From an uncultured Streptococcus sp. (lineage in GTDB: Bacteria > Bacillota > Bacilli > Lactobacillales > Streptococcaceae), in NCBI GenBank assembly GCA_902461025.1, contig CABPWC010000006.1:1-34780 (forward strand): a stretch of DNA of 34,780 bases, written 5' to 3'. A program made the translations under genes and the position numbers. Below the pieces are notes generated by a model, which did not search any database, had not been told where the DNA came from, and saw only the letters and a program-made list of their open reading frames with translations. Positions 1-8,000 of the stretch are shown here, in pieces. Each line of letters opens with the position of its first letter. Position 1 is the stretch's first letter.

Positions 1-3000
1 CGGCATTTGCTCCACCTGTGAATTCTGGAAGCTCATTCTTGAGCGCTTCAACTGCATTTACTCCGCCTGTGAATTCTGGAAGCTCATGAACCGCAGCTTC
101 GACTGCATTGACACCACCTTCGAATTCTGGAACTTCCACTGTTGGTGCTGCTTCGTCCCCTACTGTTGCACTTGGCACAGCGTATTCAGGAAGCTCAGCC
201 ACAGTTGCTTCATCGTCATTGACACCGCCTGTGAATTCTGGAACTTCTACTGTTGGCGCTGCTTCGTCCCCTACTGTTGCACTAGGAGCAGTGTGTTCAG
301 GAAGCTCTGCTATAGCCGCTTCCTCGCCATTGACACCACCTTCGAATTCTGGAACTTCTACTGTTGGTGCTGCTTCGTCCCCTACTGTTCCAATAGGTTC
401 AGTGTACTCAGGAAGCTCTGCTACAGCCGCTTCCTCACCATTGACACCACCTTCGAATTCTGGAACTTCATGGATTGCCGGTTCGTCACCATTAACTCCA
501 TTCGTAAGTTTAGTACCTACCACAGATACTGGTAAGTTATGCATACTTTCAATTGCACCCGCTTCAATAGCTGTAACTTTTTGACCGATATCTTCAGGAG
601 CTATTGTAAATAGGAGAGTCTTCGTATCATACTGAGTCATGAAGGTTGCAGTCTTACCATTAGCTAGTTTGAGAGTTGGAGCTTGGTTTACCAAGACTTC
701 TGAATCAAACTCCATAGCAATAATGCCTGGCCATTTTTCCATAGCCTGTGTAACTTTCACTTCTTTAGGAGCAAGTCTCTCTTTAGTTAGATAATCCCAG
801 TTAAATTTCTTAAATGATAAAGTATATGGATTGCCACCCGCTTCGTGGTGCTCATATAAGAGACCAAATTCTTTTGGACCGATTTGTTGAAGTGAGTTAT
901 AAGCATACTCACCTTCTTGAATCAAATGATGATGCAACCAAGTCAACTCGCCATCTTCTTCTACGCGAGCCACTCGAATATGGCCATTCTTACGACCTGG
1001 TCCGTTAGCATTTGCTAGAAGGATATACTCTTTACCATCTTGAACTGTGTGAGTTGCCGCCATTTGAACATAAACATCTGTGACATCTGAATAGCGTTTC
1101 ACATCTTTTTCCCAAGTTGCTCCACCATCTTTACTTGTTGCGACCTGCAAATCTCCTGTCAATCCACGCATAAAGAGTTTCAATTGACCATTGTTCAACT
1201 GAACAACAGAAGCTTCTGTATTTTGAGCGTAGTAATTCTTCATGTTGCTTGAATCAACTACTGTGCCATCATGAAGTGTACGGTTGTCATTGACACCGCC
1301 ACCCATATGCCAAGTCTTACCATGGTCATCTGAATAGATAATGCGAGATGATTGAGAACCGTCGAGGTGGTTGGTTCTGTTTGTCGTATAGACAGGGACA
1401 ACAATCCGACCTTTATGAGGTCCATTCTGGAGAGTAATTCCCACTCCAGGTCCCACACCTAAGAATTTCATCCAATCAGCTTTGACCATTGGAGTAATAT
1501 CTTGTGGTGCAGACCAAGTCTTCCCATCATCATCACTGTAAGACATCCATAGGTAGCTGTCTTTAGCAATTCTAAATGGAGAAGTTTTATTGCTTGTAAA
1601 GTAGATATTTCCTAGTAACTGCTCACCTTGATAAAGGTCACCTTTATCGCTATATCCAGGCTTAACAGGATTTACAACAACTCGGTAATCCGTTGCTTGG
1701 CCATCTGGTGTGTAGACAAGCCCATTTTCACGAATCGTATAGGCTCCATTTTCTCCTTCACGATATAGAATTTGATAAGTTTTTCCATCAATTTCCTTAT
1801 AGGCAACTTCTCTTTCAGAAGACATTCCAAAGATCCCTTTACCTTCTGGGAACATATCATAGACTGAGAAGATTCGTTTGGTTTCCGTATCTTGAACCAA
1901 GACCATGTCGATATTTACTGGCGAACCGATGTTTGGATCTTTGGCTTTTGGATTGTCACGTAGATTCGTAAGAGTGATGCGATCGCTCCATGTTTGACCC
2001 TTATCTTCACTTCGTTTAACGACCATACCGATATCACCCCAGTCATAGTGGTGTAAGCGGCGTTCGTCAGCACCAGCAATCAAAGTTCCCTTGTCAGTCT
2101 TAAGGAGGGCTGGAATACGATAGCTATTAATACCATCTGGATTTGACTGCCCATTCTTACCCGCTGTAAAGACATCTGTTTTTTTAGAAATTTCAGCCCC
2201 TTCTGGAAGTTCTTGCCCCAAGTCTCCTCTTTCAAATAATTGACTTCGTGTTCGAACTTCATCTTGTGTTAAGGCGCGGTCATAGACTGTTAAATTACGA
2301 ACTTGTAGATTTGAGCCCCAAACTGTCTTGCTTCCTCGTTTGGTCGCTCCGATTTGAACGTGGTTCACATCTGGCATATCTTTGATGAATTTCCCAGATT
2401 TTAGACTTGTTCTGGATAAGACACCATTTACATATAGACGAACTCTTCCGGTAGGAACTTCAGTTGTTGGTTTTTCCACAGTAAAGGTAACTGAATTCCA
2501 CTGACCAGGGCGAACCTTTAATGGCGCATCAGTGTATTTATCATAGAATTGTGTACCATTTGCATCACGTCCTTCGATAAGGGCTGTGTTATCAAAGACT
2601 GACATGGTAAAGTACTCATTTTCCTTGGTATCACTTGATACAGAGAAAAGATTGTAGAAACGTGGTGCCGATGCATCTGGTTTGAACTCCATATGCACTG
2701 TTGCATCTTGAAGTTTCTTGAGTTTCTCTAAATCACTTGTAAGATCATCTCGCTGATTATTTTCTGAGTTAATAGTAACATCATTTTTTTCTACGACAGT
2801 GTTAACATTTTCTAATTCTCTTGAGTAATAATCCCGAGCAATTGCTCCTTGGTTCTCAGTTTCTTCTGCATTTCCAGTTTCTGCAGCTGGAGTCTCTGCT
2901 GGAGTTTCAGTTTCTGTTGGTTTTTCAGAGCCCGGATTTGCTTGCAACTCCTCACGGTTAACTTCTGTTCCTTTATCTGTCGCTGTTGCCAACTTATCAG

Positions 3001-3217
3001 CAAGCTCCTTATCTAAGTTAGCTAGATTTCCTGTTTCTACTTCTTTTGGCAATTCTGGCAAAGCTTGTCCAGCTGTTTCACCACTAGTTGCTGGAGCTTC
3101 TTGAGCTAAAACTGGTGAAGCACCAAAAACAACTGCTCCAATGACTACTGATGCAGCTCCTACTGTAAACTTTCTAATTCCAAATCGTTGTTTCCGTTCA
3201 AAATCTCTCTGTGTCAT
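1..3217 (-). CDS. nanA: Cell-surface sialidase (neuraminidase), 3' end outside window
   Basis: Exo-sialidase that removes terminal sialic acid from host glycans at the cell surface. 1072 codons are visible, and the frame is unbroken at every point I checked up to the left edge, so the stop and any LPXTG anchor lie outside. Seen: a YSIRK-type signal region (RFGIRKFTVGAASVVIG, residues 11-27) with likely cleavage after PVLA (about 39); a low-complexity Glu/Thr/Pro stretch; a LamG/CBM40-like lectin domain (about 155-330); the YRIP motif with catalytic-type Arg367; an Asp in HHYDWG (about 392); four Asp boxes ending at Trp410, 568, 636 and 702 (SEDKGQTW, SDDDGKTW, SDDHGKTW, SKDGGATW); and a nucleophile-type Tyr near 788 (LLYEHH). 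From about residue 910 there are tandem repeats. The start is ATG at 3217 with AAAGGAAAA upstream. The repeats and N-terminus differ from pneumococcal NanA. Confidence 0.95.
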   Translation of the reverse strand, partial: MTQRDFERKQRFGIRKFTVGAASVVIGAVVFGASPVLAQEAPATSGETAGQALPELPKEVETGNLANLDKELADKLATATDKGTEVNREELQANPGSEKPTETETPAETPAAETGNAEETENQGAIARDYYSRELENVNTVVEKNDVTINSENNQRDDLTSDLEKLKKLQDATVHMEFKPDASAPRFYNLFSVSSDTKENEYFTMSVFDNTALIEGRDANGTQFYDKYTDAPLKVRPGQWNSVTFTVEKPTTEVPTGRVRLYVNGVLSRTSLKSGKFIKDMPDVNHVQIGATKRGSKTVWGSNLQVRNLTVYDRALTQDEVRTRSQLFERGDLGQELPEGAEISKKTDVFTAGKNGQSNPDGINSYRIPALLKTDKGTLIAGADERRLHHYDWGDIGMVVKRSEDKGQTWSDRITLTNLRDNPKAKDPNIGSPVNIDMVLVQDTETKRIFSVYDMFPEGKGIFGMSSEREVAYKEIDGKTYQILYREGENGAYTIRENGLVYTPDGQATDYRVVVNPVKPGYSDKGDLYQGEQLLGNIYFTSNKTSPFRIAKDSYLWMSYSDDDGKTWSAPQDITPMVKADWMKFLGVGPGVGITLQNGPHKGRIVVPVYTTNRTNHLDGSQSSRIIYSDDHGKTWHMGGGVNDNRTLHDGTVVDSSNMKNYYAQNTEASVVQLNNGQLKLFMRGLTGDLQVATSKDGGATWEKDVKRYSDVTDVYVQMAATHTVQDGKEYILLANANGPGRKNGHIRVARVEEDGELTWLHHHLIQEGEYAYNSLQQIGPKEFGLLYEHHEAGGNPYTLSFKKFNWDYLTKERLAPKEVKVTQAMEKWPGIIAMEFDSEVLVNQAPTLKLANGKTATFMTQYDTKTLLFTIAPEDIGQKVTAIEAGAIESMHNLPVSVVGTKLTNGVNGDEPAIHEVPEFEGGVNGEEAAVAELPEYTEPIGTVGDEAAPTVEVPEFEGGVNGEEAAIAELPEHTAPSATVGDEAAPTVEVPEFTGGVNDDEATVAELPEYAVPSATVGDEAAPTVEVPEFEGGVNAVEAAVHELPEFTGGVNAVEALKNELPEFTGGANA
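17..490 (-). repeat. Tandem repeats in the sialidase C-terminus (111-bp, then 51-bp units)
   Basis: A GAATTC-containing element recurs at 20, 71, 122, 233, 344 and 455. The spacing is therefore 111, 111 and 111 bp, then 51 and 51 bp toward the gene's 3' end. At protein level the 37-residue unit has the pattern VPEFEGGVN...ELPEY...VGDEAAPTVE, and the 17-residue unit keeps ELPEFTGGVNAVEA. Both are acidic and Pro-rich, as in stalk regions of wall-anchored proteins. The array continues past the left edge, so the copy number is unknown. Confidence 0.95.
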
Positions 3218-3240
3218 AATTTTCCTTTCTTTTTTCAAAA

Positions 3241-3254
3241 ATAAAGCGCTTTCT
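3241..3254 (-). promoter_or_regulatory. cre-like site (CcpA) between leader ORF and nanA
   Basis: A 10-bp palindrome AAAGCGCTTT (3243-3252) lies 24 bp upstream of the nanA start codon and matches the core of catabolite-responsive elements. CcpA control of sialidase genes is known in streptococci; its action here is inferred. The site sits downstream of the only -10-like element I found, so it would act as a roadblock or on an undetected promoter. Confidence 0.6.
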
Positions 3255-3257
3255 TTT

Positions 3258-3383
3258 TTAATTAAAATTTTTAGCCTCTAGGGCATCAATCATATAAAGA
3301 AACTGTATTATTGATGGGTTTCCCCATTCTTTTTCATCTGAAATGTGGTTGCCCTTATTTACTTCCTTCCAGTAAGCAACCAT
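3258..3383 (-). CDS. Small ORF (41 aa) in the nanA leader, function unknown
   Basis: I do not recognise this product. The ORF has a strong ribosome binding site (AAAGGAG, 4 bases before ATG at 3383), 41 codons and a TAA stop at 3258-3260, ending 40 bp before the nanA start. The peptide begins MVAYWKEVNKG and ends DALEAKNFN. It is charged with a hydrophobic middle (IIQFLYMI) and has no signal peptide. Two inverted repeats lie within it (3347-3381 and 3314-3327), the first starting at the G of its ATG. It may be a real small protein, a leader peptide controlling nanA, or a remnant of a larger gene. The good Shine-Dalgarno and open frame support translation. Confidence 0.5.
   Translation of the reverse strand: MVAYWKEVNKGNHISDEKEWGNPSIIQFLYMIDALEAKNFN
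3347..3381 (-). promoter_or_regulatory. Stem-loop covering the first codons of the 41-aa leader ORF
   Basis: On the minus strand GGTTGC and TTACT pair with AGTAA and GCAACC: an 11-bp stem with a 6-nt bulge on the 3' side and the loop GGAAGGA. It starts at the G of the ORF's ATG. A second hairpin, ATGGG-GAAA-CCCAT, with a GNRA-type tetraloop follows at 3314-3327. A regulatory role is inferred. Confidence 0.45.
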
Positions 3384-3410
3384 TCTACTCCTTTCGACTT
3401 GATGTTACAC

Positions 3411-3424
3411 TTATTATATAATAA
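3411..3424 (-). promoter_or_regulatory. Possible -10 region for the leader ORF/nanA transcript
   Basis: TTATTATATAATAA is a perfect 14-bp palindrome containing TATAAT, 28 bp upstream of the 41-aa ORF start. No convincing -35 lies 16-18 bp upstream, so the call is weak. Confidence 0.35.
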
Positions 3425-3529
3425 ATCTTCCAAATTTTAGCCTTAGTAATCTATAATAGAATTTACTTTCAGATATATTTCTATGTTTCAAACTTTTTGA
3501 AACTACTTTCTGTACTCCTCAACAAATAA

Positions 3530-3556
3530 AGCCCTGTTTTAGCAAGGCTCTTTTTC
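3530..3556 (-). terminator. Terminator hairpin after acetyl xylan esterase gene
   Basis: AGCCCTG and CAAGGCT form a 7-bp stem (one G-U pair) around a 6-nt loop just after the stop at 3563. The minus-strand tail is TTTATTT; the plus side also carries a T-run, so it could work in both directions. Confidence 0.55.
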
Positions 3557-3562
3557 ATTTTT

Positions 3563-4546
3563 TTAATGACCTACATAGGTAAAGGGAATCTCACTACCAC
3601 ACAACCAGTTGTAAACCTGGTCATTGACATGGACATTCATAGCCTCATGTGCATATTCAGGCATGAAGCGATAACTCTTCTCACAAGTCAAACGATTATA
3701 GATGGCAAATTGAGTAATCGGATAGCAGACATCGTCATCAAGACCTGTAATCATTCTCACCTCACCTTTTATTCGATGGGCAAGGTTTTTCACATCGATA
3801 TAACCAAGCGTCTCCATGATCTGTTCTTCTGTCTCATGGAAAGGATCATGAAACTTAAAGTAACGAAAAAGCTCGTCATAAGCTTCGCTGGTATTCCCAA
3901 TTTCTAGCACTCGTCTAAAGTCTGACAAGAATGGATAGATTGCAACTGTTCGCTTGATACGTGGATTGAGACCAGCAGCCACTAAAGCCAAGGCTCCTCC
4001 TTGCGAAGCTCCATAACTAGCCAATTGCCCCTCATCTACTTGAGGGAGACTAGCTACAATCTCAATCAATTGATAAATATCTAGATAGACATCTTTATAG
4101 AAGAGTTGCTCTTTTCCTTCTACTGCGCCACGAATGATTTGACCCTTAACTGTATTTCCGAGAGGCGAACGCAAGCCGTCTTGAGAGTAACCAGATTGCC
4201 CACGAACATCCATCGATACAACCCCATAACCAGCGACGGTAAAGGCTAGCATATCTGTCCAATCCCAACAACGTCCCATATAGCCATGGAAGTGGAAAAT
4301 AACTGGTACTTTCTTATCTGATTTTGGTAAGACCACACGCGCATAGACAAGGCCATCACGTGTACCTTTAAAGGTTAACTCATAGCACTTCACATTTGGA
4401 ATATGAAAATCACGTTCCTCTAGTTGGTAATCTGGCAAGACCAAAACCTTGTCAATCTCACCATCCCAAAAAGCATCAAAATCCTGTGGAACTTCATCTC
4501 TTCCTTTATATGTTTTCATTTCTTCTACTAATGCTGGATTTCTCAT
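3563..4546 (-). CDS. axe1: Acetyl xylan esterase / cephalosporin-C deacetylase family (CE7)
   Basis: Alpha/beta hydrolase of carbohydrate esterase family 7, which removes acetyl groups from oligosaccharides and related small esters. It is 327 residues, the usual length, with no signal peptide, so cytoplasmic. Seen: RGQSGYSQDG (115-124), the nucleophile elbow GASQGG with Ser181, an Asp in TGLDDD (270 or 271) and HE at 300-301, together the CE7 triad. The start at 4546 follows AAAGGAG; an upstream in-frame extension to 4654 runs through the promoter and lacks a ribosome site. The gene stands alone, with its own promoter and cre site upstream and a hairpin downstream. Next to a sialidase, a role in using host or dietary acetylated sugars is plausible, but the substrate is not shown. 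Confidence 0.9.
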   Translation of the reverse strand: MRNPALVEEMKTYKGRDEVPQDFDAFWDGEIDKVLVLPDYQLEERDFHIPNVKCYELTFKGTRDGLVYARVVLPKSDKKVPVIFHFHGYMGRCWDWTDMLAFTVAGYGVVSMDVRGQSGYSQDGLRSPLGNTVKGQIIRGAVEGKEQLFYKDVYLDIYQLIEIVASLPQVDEGQLASYGASQGGALALVAAGLNPRIKRTVAIYPFLSDFRRVLEIGNTSEAYDELFRYFKFHDPFHETEEQIMETLGYIDVKNLAHRIKGEVRMITGLDDDVCYPITQFAIYNRLTCEKSYRFMPEYAHEAMNVHVNDQVYNWLCGSEIPFTYVGH

Positions 4547-4563
4547 AGAATTCTCCTTTATTT

Positions 4564-4608
4564 TGTAACCGTTATCATAACTGTAGCACATATGGAGAAG
4601 CAATGCAA
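4564..4608 (-). promoter_or_regulatory. axe1 promoter with cre site
   Basis: TTGCAT (4603-4608), 17-bp spacer and TACAGT (4580-4585), preceded by TGC as in extended -10 elements. Just downstream is TGATAACGGTTACA (4564-4577), a good match to the CcpA cre consensus, placed over the expected start site. This predicts catabolite repression of axe1. Confidence 0.75.
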
Positions 4609-4685
4609 GAAAGAAAGGGAAACGGAAAGTGGATTTACTGTCTGGCCCCTGCAAGAATCCCTCTGAAAGTAGTTTTAAAAAAATA

Positions 4686-4712
4686 AAAAAGAGCGATTTC
4701 GCTCTTTTCTTA
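4686..4712 (-). terminator. Strong terminator after the 21-aa ORF / recG
   Basis: AAGAGCGA and TCGCTCTT form a perfect 8-bp stem with a 2-nt loop. On the minus strand it is followed by TTTT and a long T-rich tail. It begins directly after the stop codon of the small ORF at 4710. Confidence 0.85.
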
Positions 4713-4775
4713 GTATTTAGGAGAAGGTTGAGTTTCCTTTTGAAATGTCTTTGGGTAGTTTACTTTAATGGTCAT
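4710..4775 (-). CDS. Possible 21-aa peptide gene between recG and axe1
   Basis: ATG at 4775, with a moderate ribosome site (CGAGGA, 9 bases upstream), opens 21 codons ending in TAA directly against the terminator stem. The peptide reads MTIKVNYPKTF...PSPKY: basic, with no hydrophobic stretch, so unlike the short hydrophobic (SHP) signalling peptides. A TATACT box (4807-4812) lies upstream with GTTTGC 16 bp before it. A compact promoter-ORF-terminator unit could be a small peptide gene or a small RNA of about 110 nt. Function unknown. Confidence 0.4.
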   Translation of the reverse strand: MTIKVNYPKTFQKETQPSPKY

Positions 4776-4856
4776 GAGAGAGTCCTCGTTTCTTTTTGAT
4801 GACTCAAGTATAGATAACAATCCTAAAAGCAAACTTATATTTTTCTTAGAAAAAGC

Positions 4857-6872
4857 TTAATCCAGATATTCTTTTTTCTCTAGATGCAAAGCAATCATGT
4901 GCCACTCTGGATCCTCTCGCCAGTTAGGGAGAGAACTGATATAGCTTGCTACCTTTCTAGCTTCCTCAAGGATTGGGAAGTCTTCGATGATATCAGCTAC
5001 ATGAAACTCTGGTAGACCCGACTGTTTGGTCCCAAAGATTTCTCCAGAGCCTCGCATTTTCAAATCTTCCTCCGCAAGGACAAAACCGTTGGTCGTTTCT
5101 GTCATGATACGCATGCGGTCTTTCCCAGAATCAGTTTTTGGATTGGCCACTAGAACTGCGTAGGACTGCTTGTCCCCACGACCGACACGACCTCTGAGCT
5201 GGTGAAGTTGACTAAGTCCGAAACGGTCAGCATCCATGATAATCATGACTGTCGCATTGGGAACATTGACCCCGACCTCGATAACCGTTGTAGAGACCAG
5301 GATATCTGTCTTTCTCTCTTTGAAATCCTGCATAATCTGGTCTTTTTCATCACTCTTCATCTTCCCATGCAAGAGCGCAACTTTTGCTTTCCCAGCAAAA
5401 TGAGTTGTTAACTCCTCTGACAAAGCAATAGCGTTTTTCAGATCAAGAGCTTCAGACTCCTCAATCAATGGAGAGATAACATAGGCTTGAGAACCTTTCT
5501 GAATTTCTCCCTCGAGCCAAGTCAAAACCTGTGGCAGTTGCTCATGCTTAATCCAACGTGTCACAATCGGTTTACGTCCAGCTGGCATCTGGTCAATAAT
5601 GGAAACATCCATATCTCCAAAGGCTGTGATGGCTAAGGTTCGTGGAATGGGAGTTGCCGTCATCATGAGGACATCTGGATTTTCTCCTTTTTCACGTAAA
5701 ATACGCCTTTGCCCGACTCCAAAACGGTGTTGCTCGTCGATGATAATCAAGCCGAGTCGGGCATAATCCACGCCGTCTTGTATAAGAGCATGGGTACCAA
5801 TGATTACATCAACTTGACCCTTAGCAATGCTTTCCAAGACCTTGCGTTTTTCTGCAGCTTTCAATGAACCTGTTAGGAGAGATAATTTCAAGTCAGGAAA
5901 GAGATTCTCTAGACTTTCAAAATGTTGCTCTGCAAGAATCTCTGTTGGGACCATGAGGGTGGCCTGGTAACCGGCCGTTACAGCAGCATACATGGCAAGA
6001 CCTGCAACCACTGTCTTCCCGCTTCCTACATCCCCTTGTAAGAGTCGATTCATGTGGTGGTCCGACTTCATATCTGTTAGGATTTCTTGCAGGCTTCTTT
6101 CTTGGGCTTGGGTCAGAGCAAAGGGTAACTTTTCTTTTACTGCAGTTAATTTTTTCTGAGACCAGTTCAAGACCAGACCACTTCCATCAACCTTATTTTC
6201 AGACTTGAGGGTCTGTAATTGCATTTGGAAATAAAAGAGTTCCTCAAACTTGATTCGACGAAGGGCCTGTTTGTATTCTGCCAAATCCTTGGGGAAATGC
6301 ATGGCACGCACAGCCTGACTACGGGGCATGAGTTTGTATTTGTCCAGCAAGGACTGAGGGAGATTTTCCTCTATCAAGAGATCCAGTCCTTGATCAAAGG
6401 CGGTCTTGATGACCTTAACAAGGCCTGCTTGACTGATACCTTGTGCGAGACGATAGACAGGTTGGAGGTCATCCTCTACTTGGGCTAAAACCTTCATTCC
6501 TGTGAGACTAGCCTTGGCACGATCCCACTTGCCAAAGACAGCTAGAGTCGCTCCTAGCTCAATCTTGTCTGCCAGGTAGGGTTGGTTAAAGAAGTTAACG
6601 GCAAACACAACCTCTCCTTGCTTGAGGCTAAAACGTAGGCGATTGCGCTTAAAACCATAATACTGAACACTAGCTGGCGTCACCACCTGACCAGATAGGA
6701 CTGCCTTCTCACCGTCTTCTAGCTCTAGCACCTGCTTGGTCTTAAAATCTTCATAACGGAAAGGAAAGTAGAGCAAGAGGTCTTGCAGGTTTTCAATTCC
6801 TAGTTTGGTATATTTCTCTGCTGATTTAGGTCCTACTCCTGGTAAGACATGCAAGGGTTGATGTAAATTCAT
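4857..6872 (-). CDS. recG: ATP-dependent DNA helicase RecG
   Basis: Branch-migrating helicase for Holliday junctions and stalled replication forks. It is 671 residues, full length for the family. Seen: an N-terminal wedge/OB region (about 1-230) beginning with the HhH-like LPGVGPKSAEKY, Walker A GDVGSGKT (280-287), DEQH (379-382), MMTATPIPRTLA (403-414), and in the second RecA-like half the QLRGRVGRGD motif (558-567), then the RecG-specific C-terminus with FGTKQSGLPEF. It is the last large gene of the minus-strand run, 24 bp after the alr stop. ATG at 6872 is preceded by AAAGGAG. Confidence 0.97.
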   Translation of the reverse strand: MNLHQPLHVLPGVGPKSAEKYTKLGIENLQDLLLYFPFRYEDFKTKQVLELEDGEKAVLSGQVVTPASVQYYGFKRNRLRFSLKQGEVVFAVNFFNQPYLADKIELGATLAVFGKWDRAKASLTGMKVLAQVEDDLQPVYRLAQGISQAGLVKVIKTAFDQGLDLLIEENLPQSLLDKYKLMPRSQAVRAMHFPKDLAEYKQALRRIKFEELFYFQMQLQTLKSENKVDGSGLVLNWSQKKLTAVKEKLPFALTQAQERSLQEILTDMKSDHHMNRLLQGDVGSGKTVVAGLAMYAAVTAGYQATLMVPTEILAEQHFESLENLFPDLKLSLLTGSLKAAEKRKVLESIAKGQVDVIIGTHALIQDGVDYARLGLIIIDEQHRFGVGQRRILREKGENPDVLMMTATPIPRTLAITAFGDMDVSIIDQMPAGRKPIVTRWIKHEQLPQVLTWLEGEIQKGSQAYVISPLIEESEALDLKNAIALSEELTTHFAGKAKVALLHGKMKSDEKDQIMQDFKERKTDILVSTTVIEVGVNVPNATVMIIMDADRFGLSQLHQLRGRVGRGDKQSYAVLVANPKTDSGKDRMRIMTETTNGFVLAEEDLKMRGSGEIFGTKQSGLPEFHVADIIEDFPILEEARKVASYISSLPNWREDPEWHMIALHLEKKEYLD

Positions 6873-6896
6873 GCTCTACTCCTTTCTTTCTGTTTC

Positions 6897-8000
6897 TTAA
6901 TAATATTCTCTTGGAATTCGATCACTGAGGAGACAAACCACCTCATAATTGATAGTTCCTCGGTAAACTGCTACATCTGTTGCAGTAATCTCCTTGTCAC
7001 CGTTCGAGCCAATTAAAGTTACCTTGGTACCCAATGGGTAAAGCTTAGGTAAGCGAATGGTGATTTGGTCCATGGATACACGCCCTACAATGGGACACAA
7101 TTGGCCATCCACCAGAACTGAGAAATTTTGCATGTCTCGTGTCCAACCATCTGCATAACCGATTGGCAAAGTGGCAATGACTTGCTCACTGTCTGCCTGA
7201 TAAGTCGCTCCGTAGCCCATACAAGCTCCAGCCTCTACTGTTTTGACATGAACGATGGCTGACTCCAAAGTTAAGGCTGGTTTTAGTTCATAAGGCAATT
7301 CCAAAACTTGTCCACTTGGATTGAGACCATACATGGAATCCCCCATGCGAACAGCATTAAAAATCGTTGCCGCATGCCATAGAGTCGTTGCAGAGTTGCT
7401 TGCATGAACGATTTCTGGTACTTCTTGCAAGTCATCTAGGATTTCCTGAAAACACGCTAACTGTTGCTTAAAGTAGCTATCTGACTCTTCATCTGCTGTT
7501 GCAAAGTGCGTAAAGATTCCCTCGACATTGGCTCCATGTTTCTTGAGTATAGTTTGGGCTTCTTCAGCCTCACTAGCACTTCTAAAACCAATGCGTCCCA
7601 TACCTGAGTCAATCTTAAGGTGAACGGTTAAGCCGGATAATTCTGACTCAGTCGCAAGGACATGTTCAAGCCATTCCAATCCTGCCACTGTCAGGGTAAT
7701 ATCAAAATCTTTAGCCAATGAAAAAGATTCAACCTCAGATACTCCCAAAATAAGAATTTTCTTAGCGATACCTGCCTGACGGAGTTCAATGGCTTCATCG
7801 ATATTAGAAACACAAAAGCCGTCTACATCATCCTGAATAGCAGTCGCAACAGCTACAGCGCCATGTCCATAGGCATTGGCTTTCACGACTGCCCATTTGA
7901 GAGTTTCTTTGGGAATATGTGCTCCCATTTGTTGGATATTGTAGCGGATTGCTCCTAGATTGATGAGAGCCTTGGTTGGTCTATGTGGACTAGTTTTCAT
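6897..8000 (-). CDS. alr: Alanine racemase
   Basis: PLP enzyme converting L-alanine to D-alanine for peptidoglycan. The start at 8000 gives 367 residues, the pneumococcal length; a TTG seven codons upstream is less likely. Seen: PLP lysine Lys40 in WAVVKANAYGHG; the second catalytic residue Tyr263 in MGYGATY; HLKIDSGMGRIGF (127-139); C-terminal NYEVVCLLSDRIPR. The start overlaps the acpS stop by 11 bp, implying translational coupling. The acpS-alr pairing is conserved in Firmicutes and links lipid and wall synthesis genes in one transcript. Confidence 0.97.
   Translation of the reverse strand: MKTSPHRPTKALINLGAIRYNIQQMGAHIPKETLKWAVVKANAYGHGAVAVATAIQDDVDGFCVSNIDEAIELRQAGIAKKILILGVSEVESFSLAKDFDITLTVAGLEWLEHVLATESELSGLTVHLKIDSGMGRIGFRSASEAEEAQTILKKHGANVEGIFTHFATADEESDSYFKQQLACFQEILDDLQEVPEIVHASNSATTLWHAATIFNAVRMGDSMYGLNPSGQVLELPYELKPALTLESAIVHVKTVEAGACMGYGATYQADSEQVIATLPIGYADGWTRDMQNFSVLVDGQLCPIVGRVSMDQITIRLPKLYPLGTKVTLIGSNGDKEITATDVAVYRGTINYEVVCLLSDRIPREYY

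Noticed and set aside
17..490. CRISPR-like array
   Set aside because: Repeats are coding, in frame with nanA, and the intervening sequence is itself conserved rather than unique spacers.
86..584. Two long plus-strand open frames over the sialidase repeats
   Set aside because: They are antisense to the repetitive coding region of nanA; the repeated DNA lacks stops in several frames, and no ribosome site or promoter supports them.
1..3217. Possible frameshift in nanA, as seen in some pneumococcal strains
   Set aside because: Codon frame checked at the start and near positions 2282, 1988, 1322, 797 and 2; all agree, so the visible part is intact.
4547..4654. N-terminal extension of the acetyl xylan esterase
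   Set aside because: The extension would be translated from the promoter and cre region and matches no CE7 N-terminus; the start at 4546 has a strong ribosome site.
4710..4775. Reading the 21-codon peptide as an SHP or other Rgg-type pheromone
   Set aside because: The peptide has no hydrophobic C-terminal stretch and no rgg gene is adjacent.
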